Shown piece by piece: positions 49,222 through 58,130 of a DNA stretch of 64,000 nt. The stretch spans positions 58,257 to 122,256 of the forward strand of contig JBNARI010000002.1 of the NCBI GenBank assembly GCA_049718765.1, read 5' to 3'. The notes below the pieces were generated by a model. The model was not told the origin of the DNA. It was given only the letters and a program-made list of their open reading frames with translations, and searched no databases. The translations under genes were made by a program, and so were the position numbers. This DNA is from JBNARI01 sp049718765. GTDB taxonomy: Bacteria > Bacillota > Sulfobacillia > DUMF01. The first letter of the stretch is position 1, and each line of letters opens with the position of its first letter.

Positions 49222-49251
49222 ATCAGAAGCCTGTACTTGCCTTATGACAAC

Positions 49252-49299
49252 AACCGCCTTTTCGGGTGCATAGGATGTAGGGAACCCGAGGAGGCGGTT
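49252..49299 (+). promoter_or_regulatory. Long stem-loop masking the ribosome site of the protease gene
   Basis: AACCGCCTTTTCGGGT (49252-49267) pairs without gaps with ACCCGAGGAGGCGGTT (49284-49299): 16 bp including two G-U pairs, 16-nt loop. The Shine-Dalgarno GAGGAGG (49288-49294) of the gene starting at 49305 is fully inside the stem. It could be an RNA switch controlling translation, or the terminator of veg (followed only by TTCGTT, a poor T-run). Confidence 0.6.
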
Positions 49300-49304
49300 T
49301 CGTT

Positions 49305-50315
49305 ATGCGGAAGTCTGCGGTTCGCATACTGTCTGCACACGCACCCAAGTTGCTTTCCAAAGAAAACGTGGTGGGCGTGGGCTTGGGCGTCAAGAACAGC
49401 ACCTTCGATCCCTCCTCTCCCCCTGCATTAGTGGTGCTCGTGAAGAAGAAGCTCCCCGCGGAGCAAGTTCCCCCAGGTCACCTTATTCCAAAAAGCGTTG
49501 GCGGGCTCGTCACAGATGTGGTTGAAGTGGGAGAGCTCCAAGTGCTCAGCCAGCGCACGAGCAAGCAGAGACCAGCAGCCCCCGGAGTGAGCATTGGTCA
49601 TTACAAGGTGACCGCAGGAACTCTCGGGGCTGTGGTAAAGGACAGGGGCTCAGGAGACCTGCTAATCCTTTCGAACAACCATGTGCTGGCCAACTTGTCC
49701 GATGGCCACGACAACAGGGCGTCTCTTGGAGATCCCATCTTGCAACCTGGCAGGTACGACGGGGGCTCAACCCAGGACATAATTGCCAGGCTTCACCGCT
49801 TCGTGCCGTTGTACTGCAGCACTTATCCCGCAGAATGCGCGGTGGCGTTGAGCGCAGAGAAGGCAATGAACCGCGTACTGGCTGTGGTGAGGCCCGGCTA
49901 CTCAGTCAGGTTGTTTAAGGTAAACAAGACAGCAAACCTGGTGGACGCTGCGGTTGCAAAGCCCGTGTCCGATGACCTTGTGGTACCCGAGATAATGGAG
50001 CTAGGCAGAGTTGAGGGAATTGCAGAACCTTACGTGGGGATGAAGGTGCTAAAAAGCGGCAGGACTACAGGAATTACTGAAGGCACAATTAAGGTGATCA
50101 ACGCCACACTAAGAGTTTCCATGGCGGACCTGGGAGAAGCCCTTTTCACCCAGCAGATCGTTACCACACCTATGGCAGACGGCGGGGACAGTGGTTCGCT
50201 TGTTATGACTCCTGAGCACAAAGCAGTGGGTCTGCTCAGTGCCGGGTCCGATCTGGCAAGCGTGGTGTGCCACATTGCCAACGTGCTACAGTTGTTGAAC
50301 GTAGACTTGGTTTGA
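49305..50315 (+). CDS. Trypsin-like serine protease (NAL1-like)
   Basis: 336 residues, no signal peptide. N-terminal KLLSKENVVGVGLGVKNSTF, then the chymotrypsin fold: His in LLILSNNHVLAN, Asp in NLVDAAVAKP, Ser in ADGGDSGSLVM, with GRTTGITEGTI. Cytoplasmic trypsin-like proteins of this type occur in Firmicutes; substrate unknown. GAGGAGG site 10 nt upstream is within a stem-loop. The cyanophycinase gene follows closely. Confidence 0.85.
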   Translation: MRKSAVRILSAHAPKLLSKENVVGVGLGVKNSTFDPSSPPALVVLVKKKLPAEQVPPGHLIPKSVGGLVTDVVEVGELQVLSQRTSKQRPAAPGVSIGHYKVTAGTLGAVVKDRGSGDLLILSNNHVLANLSDGHDNRASLGDPILQPGRYDGGSTQDIIARLHRFVPLYCSTYPAECAVALSAEKAMNRVLAVVRPGYSVRLFKVNKTANLVDAAVAKPVSDDLVVPEIMELGRVEGIAEPYVGMKVLKSGRTTGITEGTIKVINATLRVSMADLGEALFTQQIVTTPMADGGDSGSLVMTPEHKAVGLLSAGSDLASVVCHIANVLQLLNVDLV

Positions 50316-50356
50316 CGTGGCCTTGGCAAGACATACTACCTTTCGGTGCATTAGCC

Positions 50357-51190
50357 TTGACACAATCCACCAGCACCCGAGTTCAAGGGAACCTGCTCAT
50401 AATTGGCGGTGCAGAAGACAAGACAGGGGATCGCTTGATCCTCCGCACTTTCCTAAAGCTCGCAGGGGGAGAGCAATCCAAAATATGTGTCATGACAGTT
50501 GCCACAGCTCGCCCCGAGGAAACTGGCAGAACCTACCTAAATGTCTTTCGCGAGCTGGGCGCAGCCAAAGTTGACGTGCTTCACCTCAGTTCCAGAGCCC
50601 AAGCGTTCCAAGAAGAGGCCGAAGGGATAATCTCAGCTTCCACCGGAGTGTTCTTCACTGGCGGGGACCAGCTCAGGATCACAAGCACTCTTGGGGGAAC
50701 ACCTGTAGATAAAGCGCTTAGGCATGCCCTTGCCCGTGGTGCAGTGATAGCGGGCACAAGCGCTGGCGCTTCCGCAATGAGCAGCGTGATGATAGTCGAG
50801 GGGAGAGGTGAAGAGTCCCCCAAGAAGGGCGCGGTCCGCCTCGCCCCAGGTCTGCGCTTTCTGGAAAATGCAGTGATTGACCAGCATTTCGCCCAGCGCG
50901 GCCGCATAGGGCGGCTGCTTTCTGCGGTAAGCCAGAACCCCTACGTGTTGGGGATAGGCGTGGATGAAGACACGGCAATCCTGGTCAGTCCTACCCAGGT
51001 TTTCAGGGTCATCGGTTCCAGCAGCGTTACGGTGGTGGATGGCAGGTCCGTATTGCTAACCAACGTGTCAGAGCTTTCCCCCCAGGAACCCCTTGCCTTG
51101 AGTCACGTGGTGCTTCACGTGCTTCCCCAGGGGTTTGGCTTTGACCTCCAAAGCCGCCAGCCCTTTTCGCCAACCCCTTCCATTGAATGA
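50357..51190 (+). CDS. cphB: Cyanophycinase
   Basis: 277 residues, peptidase S51 family: NLLIIGGAEDKTGDRLILRT, VFFTGGDQLRITSTLGGTPV, catalytic Ser in VIAGTSAGASAMSS, IDQHFAQRGRIGRL and GIGVDEDTAI. Cleaves cyanophycin to beta-Asp-Arg dipeptides. TTG 50357 is the likely start although its ribosome site (GGTG) is weak; the longer frame would overlap the protease gene. Confidence 0.92.
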   Translation: MTQSTSTRVQGNLLIIGGAEDKTGDRLILRTFLKLAGGEQSKICVMTVATARPEETGRTYLNVFRELGAAKVDVLHLSSRAQAFQEEAEGIISASTGVFFTGGDQLRITSTLGGTPVDKALRHALARGAVIAGTSAGASAMSSVMIVEGRGEESPKKGAVRLAPGLRFLENAVIDQHFAQRGRIGRLLSAVSQNPYVLGIGVDEDTAILVSPTQVFRVIGSSSVTVVDGRSVLLTNVSELSPQEPLALSHVVLHVLPQGFGFDLQSRQPFSPTPSIE

Positions 51191-51261
51191 GCGTCCAAAA
51201 TCTAGGGCAGTATACTCCTGTTAACATTCCCAAAATCAGGCCATTGGCCGGGGGGTTTTGA

Positions 51262-53955
51262 ATGAAGGTTCTCAGGATCAAGGCGTTTGAGGGCAGGAAC
51301 ATCCACTGCCACCGACCAGTAATCTCCATGGACCTGGACCTGGAAGAGTACGCTGCTGTGACCACGTCCCAGATCCAGGGGTTCGTGGAAAGGCTCGTTT
51401 CGACGCTGCCAAGCCTAAGCGAGCACCATTGCAGCACTGGAGAGCCAGGAGGCTTCGTACTCAGAGTGAAGCGGGGTACATACTTGGGCCATGTGGTTGA
51501 GCACGTGGCGCTAGAGCTCCAAGCTCTCCTTGGTTGCCAAGTGATATTCGGCAAGACCCGCGCCCTAGAGGAACCCAGGGTTTACTCGGTGGTGTACGAG
51601 TATGAATGCAGGGAACTTGGGATTGAAGCAGGATACTGCGCGGTCCGCCTTGTCGATGACATTGCCCGGGGAAACAGCCCTTGCCTGGCCGAAACTATCA
51701 ACCACCTCAAGGAAGTTTACTACAATGCGGAACTTGGCCCTAGTACCAAAGCCATAGTGCAAGCGGCGCGCAAACGCAACATACCTGTGCTGAGACTAAA
51801 TGAAGGCAGCCTCATACAGCTGGGATACGGAGCAGCCCAAAAGCGGATCTTTGCCACCATCACCAGCTGTACCAGCAGTATCGGCGTGGACATTGCCGCC
51901 AACAAGACCTTGACAAAGAAGCTATTGCAGGAAATGGGTGTACCCGTACCCCCCGGGGGAGTAGCCACAAGGGAGGAAGAGCTTGAGCGCCTGGCACAGG
52001 AGCTGGGCTACCCCTTGGTGGTCAAACCCCTCGATGGCAATCAAGGCAAGGGGGTATCCTTGAATCTCAACTCCTTGGACGAGCTCCGCGGGGCCTTCGC
52101 GATTGCGAGGAAGTATTCGGATGAGGTAATAGTGGAACGCCACATCCCAGGCCGCCATTACAGGATCCTCGTGGTGGGGTCCAAGGTGGTGGCAGTCTCT
52201 GAGCGCATACCAGCTCACGTGGTTGGTGACGGCGTGCATACCATAAGCCAGTTGGTAGACATCGTCAACAGCGACCCCCGTCGGGGAGAAAACCACGAGA
52301 AGCCCCTCACCAAGATCAGGATAGACGAAATTGCGCTAAACCTTCTCTCGCGGAACAGACTCTCTCCAGAATACGTGCCAGCCACAGGAGAAATAGTGTA
52401 CCTGCGCGAGAACGCGAACCTGAGCACAGGAGGCATTGCGATAGACGTCACCGAAGAAGTCCACCCTTACAATCAAGACCTCGCACTACGTGTCGCTCAG
52501 TTCGTGGGCCTGGACGTGGCTGGCATCGACGTTGTGGTGAGCCACATCTCGGTTCCAATAACCCCTTCTACGGGCGCAGTGATTGAAGTTAACGCTTGTC
52601 CGGGACTCAGAATGCACCATTTCCCGTGGCGTGGAATGCCCAGAGACGCTGGTGGCGCAATCGTTGACATGCTCTTCCCCGACCCCGAAAGGAGCCGCAT
52701 ACCGTTGGTGGCTGTCACAGGCACAAACGGTAAGACCACGGTCGCACGTATGATAGCTCACGTGCTTTCCCAAGGTGAAACTACAGTCGGACTGGCATGC
52801 ACTGATGGCATCTACGTGGGCAATACCTGCATGTGCAAAGGGGACTGCAGCGGCCCAGCGAGCACTAAGCGTCTGCTCCTGGACCCGAAAGTGCAGGCCG
52901 CTGTGTTGGAAGTGGCCAGAGGTGGCATTATCAGGGAAGGACTTGGCTTCGACTACTGCGACGTGGGAGTTGTGACTAACATCACAGGTGACCACGTGGG
53001 CCAAGACGGAGTGGACACTCTGGAAGACCTAGCCTTTGTGAAGTCCCTGGTAATCGAGGCGGTGAGGGCCGACGGCACTGTAGTTCTTAATGCAGACGAC
53101 CCGGCGTCCCAGTTCTTGGTCCGAAGGGCCAGTGCACCTATCACATACTTTTCAAGGCAACCAGACAATATCGTGGTACACAGGCACATTGCAAGGGGTG
53201 GCGCTGCAGTGGTGCTACAGAAAGGCGTTGTGTACGCAATGCATCACAAGCACAGAACGAAGGTGCTTTCTGTGCGGTGTGTACCTGCCTGCGCAGGCGG
53301 CAAGCTAGTCCACAACGTGGAGAACCTTTTGGCTACGGTGGCAGCCTGTGTTGGTCTCGGCTTGAGCGCCCACGAAATCTCGTCAGCCATGCGCAGTTTC
53401 TCCAATGACCTTGCAAGCAACCCTGGTCGTTTCAACCTGTTCGATTTGACCGGAGTAAAGCTCATCGTGGACTACGCCCACAATGCGCCCGCGCTGCGTT
53501 ACGCCCTTTCAGCAGCCAGAAGTTTCTGCAGCGAAACAGGTAGACTCATGGCGGTGGTAGCATCCCCTGGCGACCGAAGAGATCAAGACATCCGGTCCCT
53601 GGGCAGCGTCGCAGGGGAGCTTGCAGACTACGTGATAATTAAGGAAGACTCAGACCTGCGGGGACGTCGCCCTCTTGAGACAGCCCATCTCATTCGCCAG
53701 GGAGTGCTTCGAACCATCTCAAGCCCCGACAGGTGTATCGTGGAGCCCAAGGAAGAAGACGCAGTTCGCAGAGCACTTGGCCTTTCGAAGCCTGGTGATG
53801 TGGTGGTAGTGTTTTACGAACGACTTGAGCCCTTGATGGATGCACTTCGCCAATGGTTGCCTTCCCTGCCCTCTGAACCCCCTCATTCCATTGCCATTCC
53901 AGAAGGCCAGACAGGAAACCGTCGCGCCGTGTCGTATTCAAGGGAGTATGGATGA
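51262..53955 (+). CDS. cphA: Cyanophycin synthetase
   Basis: 897 residues. N-terminal domain (IKAFEGRNIHCHRPVISMDL), ATP-grasp domain adding Asp (VPVPPGGVATREEELERLAQ, YPLVVKPLDGNQGKGVSLNL, IEVNACPGLRMH) and C-terminal Mur-ligase-like domain adding Arg (AVTGTNGKTTVARMIAHVL near residue 485, NITGDHVGQDGVDTLEDLAF). Makes the nitrogen reserve polymer multi-L-arginyl-poly-L-aspartate. With cyanophycinase upstream it forms a complete storage and use pair. Confidence 0.95.
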   Translation: MKVLRIKAFEGRNIHCHRPVISMDLDLEEYAAVTTSQIQGFVERLVSTLPSLSEHHCSTGEPGGFVLRVKRGTYLGHVVEHVALELQALLGCQVIFGKTRALEEPRVYSVVYEYECRELGIEAGYCAVRLVDDIARGNSPCLAETINHLKEVYYNAELGPSTKAIVQAARKRNIPVLRLNEGSLIQLGYGAAQKRIFATITSCTSSIGVDIAANKTLTKKLLQEMGVPVPPGGVATREEELERLAQELGYPLVVKPLDGNQGKGVSLNLNSLDELRGAFAIARKYSDEVIVERHIPGRHYRILVVGSKVVAVSERIPAHVVGDGVHTISQLVDIVNSDPRRGENHEKPLTKIRIDEIALNLLSRNRLSPEYVPATGEIVYLRENANLSTGGIAIDVTEEVHPYNQDLALRVAQFVGLDVAGIDVVVSHISVPITPSTGAVIEVNACPGLRMHHFPWRGMPRDAGGAIVDMLFPDPERSRIPLVAVTGTNGKTTVARMIAHVLSQGETTVGLACTDGIYVGNTCMCKGDCSGPASTKRLLLDPKVQAAVLEVARGGIIREGLGFDYCDVGVVTNITGDHVGQDGVDTLEDLAFVKSLVIEAVRADGTVVLNADDPASQFLVRRASAPITYFSRQPDNIVVHRHIARGGAAVVLQKGVVYAMHHKHRTKVLSVRCVPACAGGKLVHNVENLLATVAACVGLGLSAHEISSAMRSFSNDLASNPGRFNLFDLTGVKLIVDYAHNAPALRYALSAARSFCSETGRLMAVVASPGDRRDQDIRSLGSVAGELADYVIIKEDSDLRGRRPLETAHLIRQGVLRTISSPDRCIVEPKEEDAVRRALGLSKPGDVVVVFYERLEPLMDALRQWLPSLPSEPPHSIAIPEGQTGNRRAVSYSREYG

Positions 53956-54802
53956 GATCCGGGCCTTCGCCAAAATAAACCTTTACCTCCGTGTGCATGG
54001 CAGGCGCTCTGACGGGTACCACTATATCACAAACATCATGCACCTGGTAAGTCTGCACGATACCCTTGAGGTGTCGCCCTCAGAGGGGTTTCACCTTGAC
54101 CTTCACCTTGAACCGAACCTGCCCAACGCAGAGTCTATCCCCCGGGATTCAAGTAACAGCGTGCTGGCTGCAATGATTGCCCTTGGGTGGGCAGGGGCCC
54201 GCGCAGTGCTCAAGAAAGGGATACCCCCTGGAGCGGGCCTAGGAGGCGAAAGCACCGACGCAGCAGCAGCCCTAAGGCTTGGCGCGGCGCACCAACGAGT
54301 TCCGGAACAGCGCCTTCGCACCCTGGCAGCGCGTCTTGGGTCCGATGTGAGCTTCTTTCTTACAGGGTACCCTGCTGCCCTGATTTCTGGCACCGGCGAA
54401 GAGGTGGAACCCGTTCCGCCTTTCCCGGACATCCCATTAGTCGTTGCAATGCCACACCAAGGTCTCGCCACCGCTAGGGTGTACCGCCAGTTTGACACGA
54501 TGGGCCAAGGTAAGGCCCCTCCTCCATATGCAGTGCTTGAGGCTATGGCGTTGAGGGACCTGTCAAGGCTGGTTCGGGCGATATATAATGATCTCCAAGC
54601 ACCAGCAGAAGCGTTGCTACCGGAAATCCGTCTGGTGCGCTCCGCTATGGTGCAGTGCGGGGCGCTGGGGGCTTGGGTAACTGGTAGCGGTGCGGGAGTG
54701 TTCGGTATTGCAGCCAGTCCAGCAGAGGCTGAGGCCATACGGCGAAAGTTGGCCAAGGAGCCCTACGTGGGCTGGTGCTGTGTGTGCCGTTCAATAGCTT
54801 GA
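53948..54802 (+). CDS. ispE: 4-diphosphocytidyl-2-C-methyl-D-erythritol kinase
   Basis: 284 residues, GHMP kinase: FAKINLYLRVHGRRSDGYHY, ATP loop IPPGAGLGGESTDAAAAL, TGYPAALISGTGEEVEPV, GAWVTGSGAGVFGI. Usual GLGGGSADAA is GLGGESTDAA here, with Glu replacing the first small residue. Non-mevalonate isoprenoid pathway. Overlaps the cphA stop by 8 bp. Confidence 0.92.
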   Translation: MDEIRAFAKINLYLRVHGRRSDGYHYITNIMHLVSLHDTLEVSPSEGFHLDLHLEPNLPNAESIPRDSSNSVLAAMIALGWAGARAVLKKGIPPGAGLGGESTDAAAALRLGAAHQRVPEQRLRTLAARLGSDVSFFLTGYPAALISGTGEEVEPVPPFPDIPLVVAMPHQGLATARVYRQFDTMGQGKAPPPYAVLEAMALRDLSRLVRAIYNDLQAPAEALLPEIRLVRSAMVQCGALGAWVTGSGAGVFGIAASPAEAEAIRRKLAKEPYVGWCCVCRSIA

Positions 54803-54816
54803 AGAAGGTGAGTCAC

Positions 54817-55575
54817 TTGGTAGATGCAATCGTGCTTGCAGGAAGGCGTAATGACGGGAAGCTCAAGGAGGCAGCCCCGGGCTGCGAGTGGGAGGCTCTC
54901 ATCGATATCGGCCAAAAGCCCATGGTGAGCTACGTGGTGGAAGCGCTCCAAGGAGCAATTGACGGCCGCATTTGCATTGTGGGACCCAGAGAAACCCAAG
55001 CGGTTTGCAACGGTGTGTATGTGGTACCCCCTGGACCCACCCTTGTGGACAACATACTCTTAGGATTAGAGGCTCTCCCGGGCTCCCAATGGGTGTTGCT
55101 TGCCACCTGTGATATACCCATGCTCACTGCCAGGTCAGTCAAGGACTTCTTGGACCGCTGTTTCCAGGTCAAGGCAGATTTCTACTACCCCATTGTGCTC
55201 AAGGAAGACGCTGAGTCCAGGTACCCAGGTGTGAAAAGGACATACGTACGTACCAGGGATGGCACGTTCACTGGCGGAAACCTTATGCTCGCAACGCCAG
55301 CTGTTATTCGCAGCTGCGCAAGACAGGCGGAAGACTTCATCAGGTTCAGGAAAAGCCCGGTGAAACTGGCTACCCTTGTGGGGCCAGTATTCCTGGTGAA
55401 GTTTGCGTTCAACCTGCTCACAGTGGCGGAACTGGAACACAAGATATCGAGTATGTTTAACGCGGTGGGACGGGCAGTGCAAACTCCCTACGCCGAAATC
55501 GGCGTGGACGTGGATAAGCCCGACGACTTGGAACTTGCGAGGAGCGTCATTCCGCCCAGGGCAGCAGTTCTGTGA
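54817..55575 (+). CDS. MobA/GlmU-like nucleotidyltransferase
   Basis: 252 residues: VDAIVLAGRRNDGKLKEAAP, EALIDIGQKPMVSYVVEALQ, WVLLATCDIPMLTARSVKDF. An NTP-transferase fold with the loop LAG-R shortened compared with MobA; substrate not predictable. TTG 54817 with GAAGG 8 nt upstream. 3' end overlaps the convergent ksgA end by 29 bp. Confidence 0.8.
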   Translation: MVDAIVLAGRRNDGKLKEAAPGCEWEALIDIGQKPMVSYVVEALQGAIDGRICIVGPRETQAVCNGVYVVPPGPTLVDNILLGLEALPGSQWVLLATCDIPMLTARSVKDFLDRCFQVKADFYYPIVLKEDAESRYPGVKRTYVRTRDGTFTGGNLMLATPAVIRSCARQAEDFIRFRKSPVKLATLVGPVFLVKFAFNLLTVAELEHKISSMFNAVGRAVQTPYAEIGVDVDKPDDLELARSVIPPRAAVL

Positions 55576-56335
55576 TCCTGCACACTTCGTTAGGTGACAG
55601 AGTCTCTGGCCTCCGCCTCGGGTCAATCCCAGCTTGGCTTAATACCTGAGCAGCTCGCTCCTTGGAAACCACGAGCGAAACCAAGGCGTTGGCCATGGTC
55701 TTCCGCCGCTGACTGAACAGCACCTTTGCCACCCTCTCCACGCGGGGTAGCAGTGCTTGAGGAACTCGCTCCTCACATCTTGGCTCCAACACCAGGATCG
55801 CAGAGCTGACTTCTGGAGCAGGCCTGAAGGAGCCAGGCGGCACTATTCCTGCAACCTTTGGAACGCAGCGTAACTGGGTCATCACGCTCAACACTCCGTA
55901 TTCCTTTCCACCTGGAGCTGCGGTGACCCGAGCTGCTACTTCCTTTTGCACCAGCAATACTGCTCTCCGGAACGCTGGTCTTGTATCCAGGAGCTTGAAA
56001 ATCAGTGGGGAAGTGATGTAATAGGGCAGGTTGGACACGCATTTCCATCCGGGCCCAACCAATCCAGAAAAGTCGAGTTCAAGCGCGTCTCCAAACACAA
56101 CCCATACGTTGGGGTGTTGCGCGGCCACCTGGTGGAGGATGGGGCGGAAGGCAGTGTCCAATTCGATGCTTATTACCTTGCCAGCTCTCGAAGCTAGGGC
56201 CCGGGTCAACACGCCCGTCCCGGCACCTATCTCCAAAACCAGGTCGTCTGGAGAGAGCTGTGCAGCCTGGACAATGCGCTCAAGGGCGTGTCGTGAAGTG
56301 AGAATGTGCTGCCCGAGGCTGGTCTTGAGCATCAT
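55547..56335 (-). CDS. ksgA: 16S rRNA dimethyladenosine transferase KsgA/RsmA
   Basis: 262 residues: SLGQHILTSRHALERIVQAA, LVLEIGAGTGVLTRALASRA, CVSNLPYYITSPLIFKLL (NLPY catalytic motif), FSQRRKTMANAL. Dimethylates A1518/A1519. The SLGQHIL motif replaces the usual SLGQNFL. ATG 56335 overlaps the yabE stop as ATGA. Confidence 0.95.
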   Translation of the reverse strand: MMLKTSLGQHILTSRHALERIVQAAQLSPDDLVLEIGAGTGVLTRALASRAGKVISIELDTAFRPILHQVAAQHPNVWVVFGDALELDFSGLVGPGWKCVSNLPYYITSPLIFKLLDTRPAFRRAVLLVQKEVAARVTAAPGGKEYGVLSVMTQLRCVPKVAGIVPPGSFRPAPEVSSAILVLEPRCEERVPQALLPRVERVAKVLFSQRRKTMANALVSLVVSKERAAQVLSQAGIDPRRRPETLSPNEVCRITELLPWAE

Positions 56336-57345
56336 TCCAGGATGTACACCTTCACCTTCCGCCTTCCCCACTTGAGCGCCTCCGAAACAGTGTCGAAACA
56401 CACGTCAATCCGGTTTCCCTTGATTGCCCCTCCGGTATCGGCAGCAATGGCAAACCCGTAACCTTCAACGTAAAGCCGAGACTTTAATGGTATTACCTTC
56501 GGGTCCACTGCCACCACGCCATAGGTTGCCTTGATACCTGTAGCAGTGTAGCCATCTGTGTAAATGCCGTTGGATTCAGGGCCTGGAGTGTACGCAGTTG
56601 CCACCACTTCCAATGCGCGCTTAAACCTGATGGTCTGTCCTCCCCGGCTCAGGGTGGTCAGGGTTCCCATGGCAACGACCCTATCTACCGGTTGCTTGAT
56701 CACTTTCTCTGAAATGACTTTCTTTGAAGCAAGTTTCCCGTCCACATAGGTGACCGCAAGTTTAACTTCCTTCACTCCTGGCGCACCAGGATTTACTATT
56801 CTCGAAAGGCCTGCTTCCAGGTGGCTATCTTCTATCTTCCTCTGGGAATACGGTATTGTCACCTTTTCAACGACTTCCTTAGTTTCCACTGCCATTACCT
56901 TTATCTCGGCTCCAGCACTAACTGGCTCTTCAGGTGCTGGGGCCACAGCAACTCCCTCGCCCAGCTGAATGCCGTTCTCCTGGAGAACGTCCGCCACCAC
57001 CTGGCCACACGTCCTGACTTGCCTGGCCTCCCCGAACACCACCAGGGTTACTGGCATACTCCGTCTTATGGTTATCCGCATCCCCGATCTTACAGGCTGG
57101 TCTATACCTGGTTCAACCTTGTCCCCAGAGACCAAACACACACCCGCTTGAGCGAGCACCTCGCCCACAGTGCCTGCCCTGGCACGCACCACGATGGTCC
57201 TGTCATAATCGTCTATGTGGACTTGCTTGGTCGAAGTCAGCCAACACAAGCTAACGGCAAGCGTCACCGCAAGCGCTGCCACGATCAAAGGCACGCCGTT
57301 TCCCAATTTGTGCCTCAGCAGCGCTCGTTGCGCCCAACTTCTCAA
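56332..57345 (-). CDS. yabE: YabE-like cell-wall protein (DUF348-G5-3D domains)
   Basis: 337 residues: N-terminal membrane anchor (about 18-37), two DUF348 repeats (TIVVRARAGTVGEVLAQAGV and a second one), G5 domain (EKVTIPYSQRKIEDSHLEAG) and 3D domain (EVVATAYTPGPESNG, IKATYGVVAVDPKVIPLKSR, AADTGGAIKGNRIDVCF with Asp residues). Resembles resuscitation-promoting-type lytic transglycosylases. Start TTG overlaps the tatD stop. Confidence 0.92.
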   Translation of the reverse strand: MRSWAQRALLRHKLGNGVPLIVAALAVTLAVSLCWLTSTKQVHIDDYDRTIVVRARAGTVGEVLAQAGVCLVSGDKVEPGIDQPVRSGMRITIRRSMPVTLVVFGEARQVRTCGQVVADVLQENGIQLGEGVAVAPAPEEPVSAGAEIKVMAVETKEVVEKVTIPYSQRKIEDSHLEAGLSRIVNPGAPGVKEVKLAVTYVDGKLASKKVISEKVIKQPVDRVVAMGTLTTLSRGGQTIRFKRALEVVATAYTPGPESNGIYTDGYTATGIKATYGVVAVDPKVIPLKSRLYVEGYGFAIAADTGGAIKGNRIDVCFDTVSEALKWGRRKVKVYILE

Positions 57346-58130
57346 GTCAGCTTAACCCCCCTTTCGGCCAAGCCAAATAGCTTGTTTGCATTGAGGCTAG
57401 TCTGCAAAGCGAGCTCTTCCAGGTGAACCCCTTTGAGCTCAGCGATCTTCTCTGCGACGATCCGCAAGTATGCGGGTTCATTGCGTTTGCCCCTGAACGG
57501 TTCTGGCGCCAAATACGGGCAATCCGTTTCCAGCAACAACCGGGACAAGGGCACGCGCCTGACCACGTCCTTATTGCGGGCGTTGAGGAACGTCACTGGC
57601 CCCCCGAAACTCAAATACAGCCCCATGTCCAAGAACTCCTGAGCATTCTCCCAATTGCCAGAAAAACAATGCATTACCCCGCCAAACATATTGTGCCACT
57701 CTTGCTTTAAGATTTCCAAACACTCCCGGACAGCATTCCTCTCGTGAATGATCACAGGAAGATGCCTTTCCCTGGCAACGCCCAAGAATAACCTGAAAAC
57801 GCGCTCCTGAGCGTCCTTCGGTGAAAGGTTCCTGTAATAGTCAAGGCCAATTTCCCCAACTGCAACCACCTTCGGAGATGCACACAGCTCCTCAACGGTT
57901 TTGACCGCCTGGGGTGTGACTGTCGCTGCATCGTGGGGGTGAACGCCCACCGTTGCAAATACGAACTCATAGTCGTTTGCCAGCCTAACTGCCCGCACGG
58001 AACTTTGCAAGTCGTATCCTGCAGTTATCACTATACCGACGCCGCTGTCACGGGCACGCTGCAAGACCGCTTCCCTATCCCTATCGAAGTCCTTCATGTC
58101 AAGGTGGGCATGGGTGTCTATAAGCATCAT
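57342..58130 (-). CDS. tatD: TatD-family DNase
   Basis: 262 residues: IDTHAHLDMKDFDRDREAVL, VGVHPHDAATV, AVGEIGLDYYRNLSPKDAQE, VIIHERNAVREC, FSGNWENAQEFLDMGLYLSF, LLETDCPYLAPEPFRGKRNE. Metal-dependent hydrolase with HxH, E, H and D ligands all visible. Overlaps metG stop. Confidence 0.95.
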   Translation of the reverse strand: MMLIDTHAHLDMKDFDRDREAVLQRARDSGVGIVITAGYDLQSSVRAVRLANDYEFVFATVGVHPHDAATVTPQAVKTVEELCASPKVVAVGEIGLDYYRNLSPKDAQERVFRLFLGVARERHLPVIIHERNAVRECLEILKQEWHNMFGGVMHCFSGNWENAQEFLDMGLYLSFGGPVTFLNARNKDVVRRVPLSRLLLETDCPYLAPEPFRGKRNEPAYLRIVAEKIAELKGVHLEELALQTSLNANKLFGLAERGVKLT

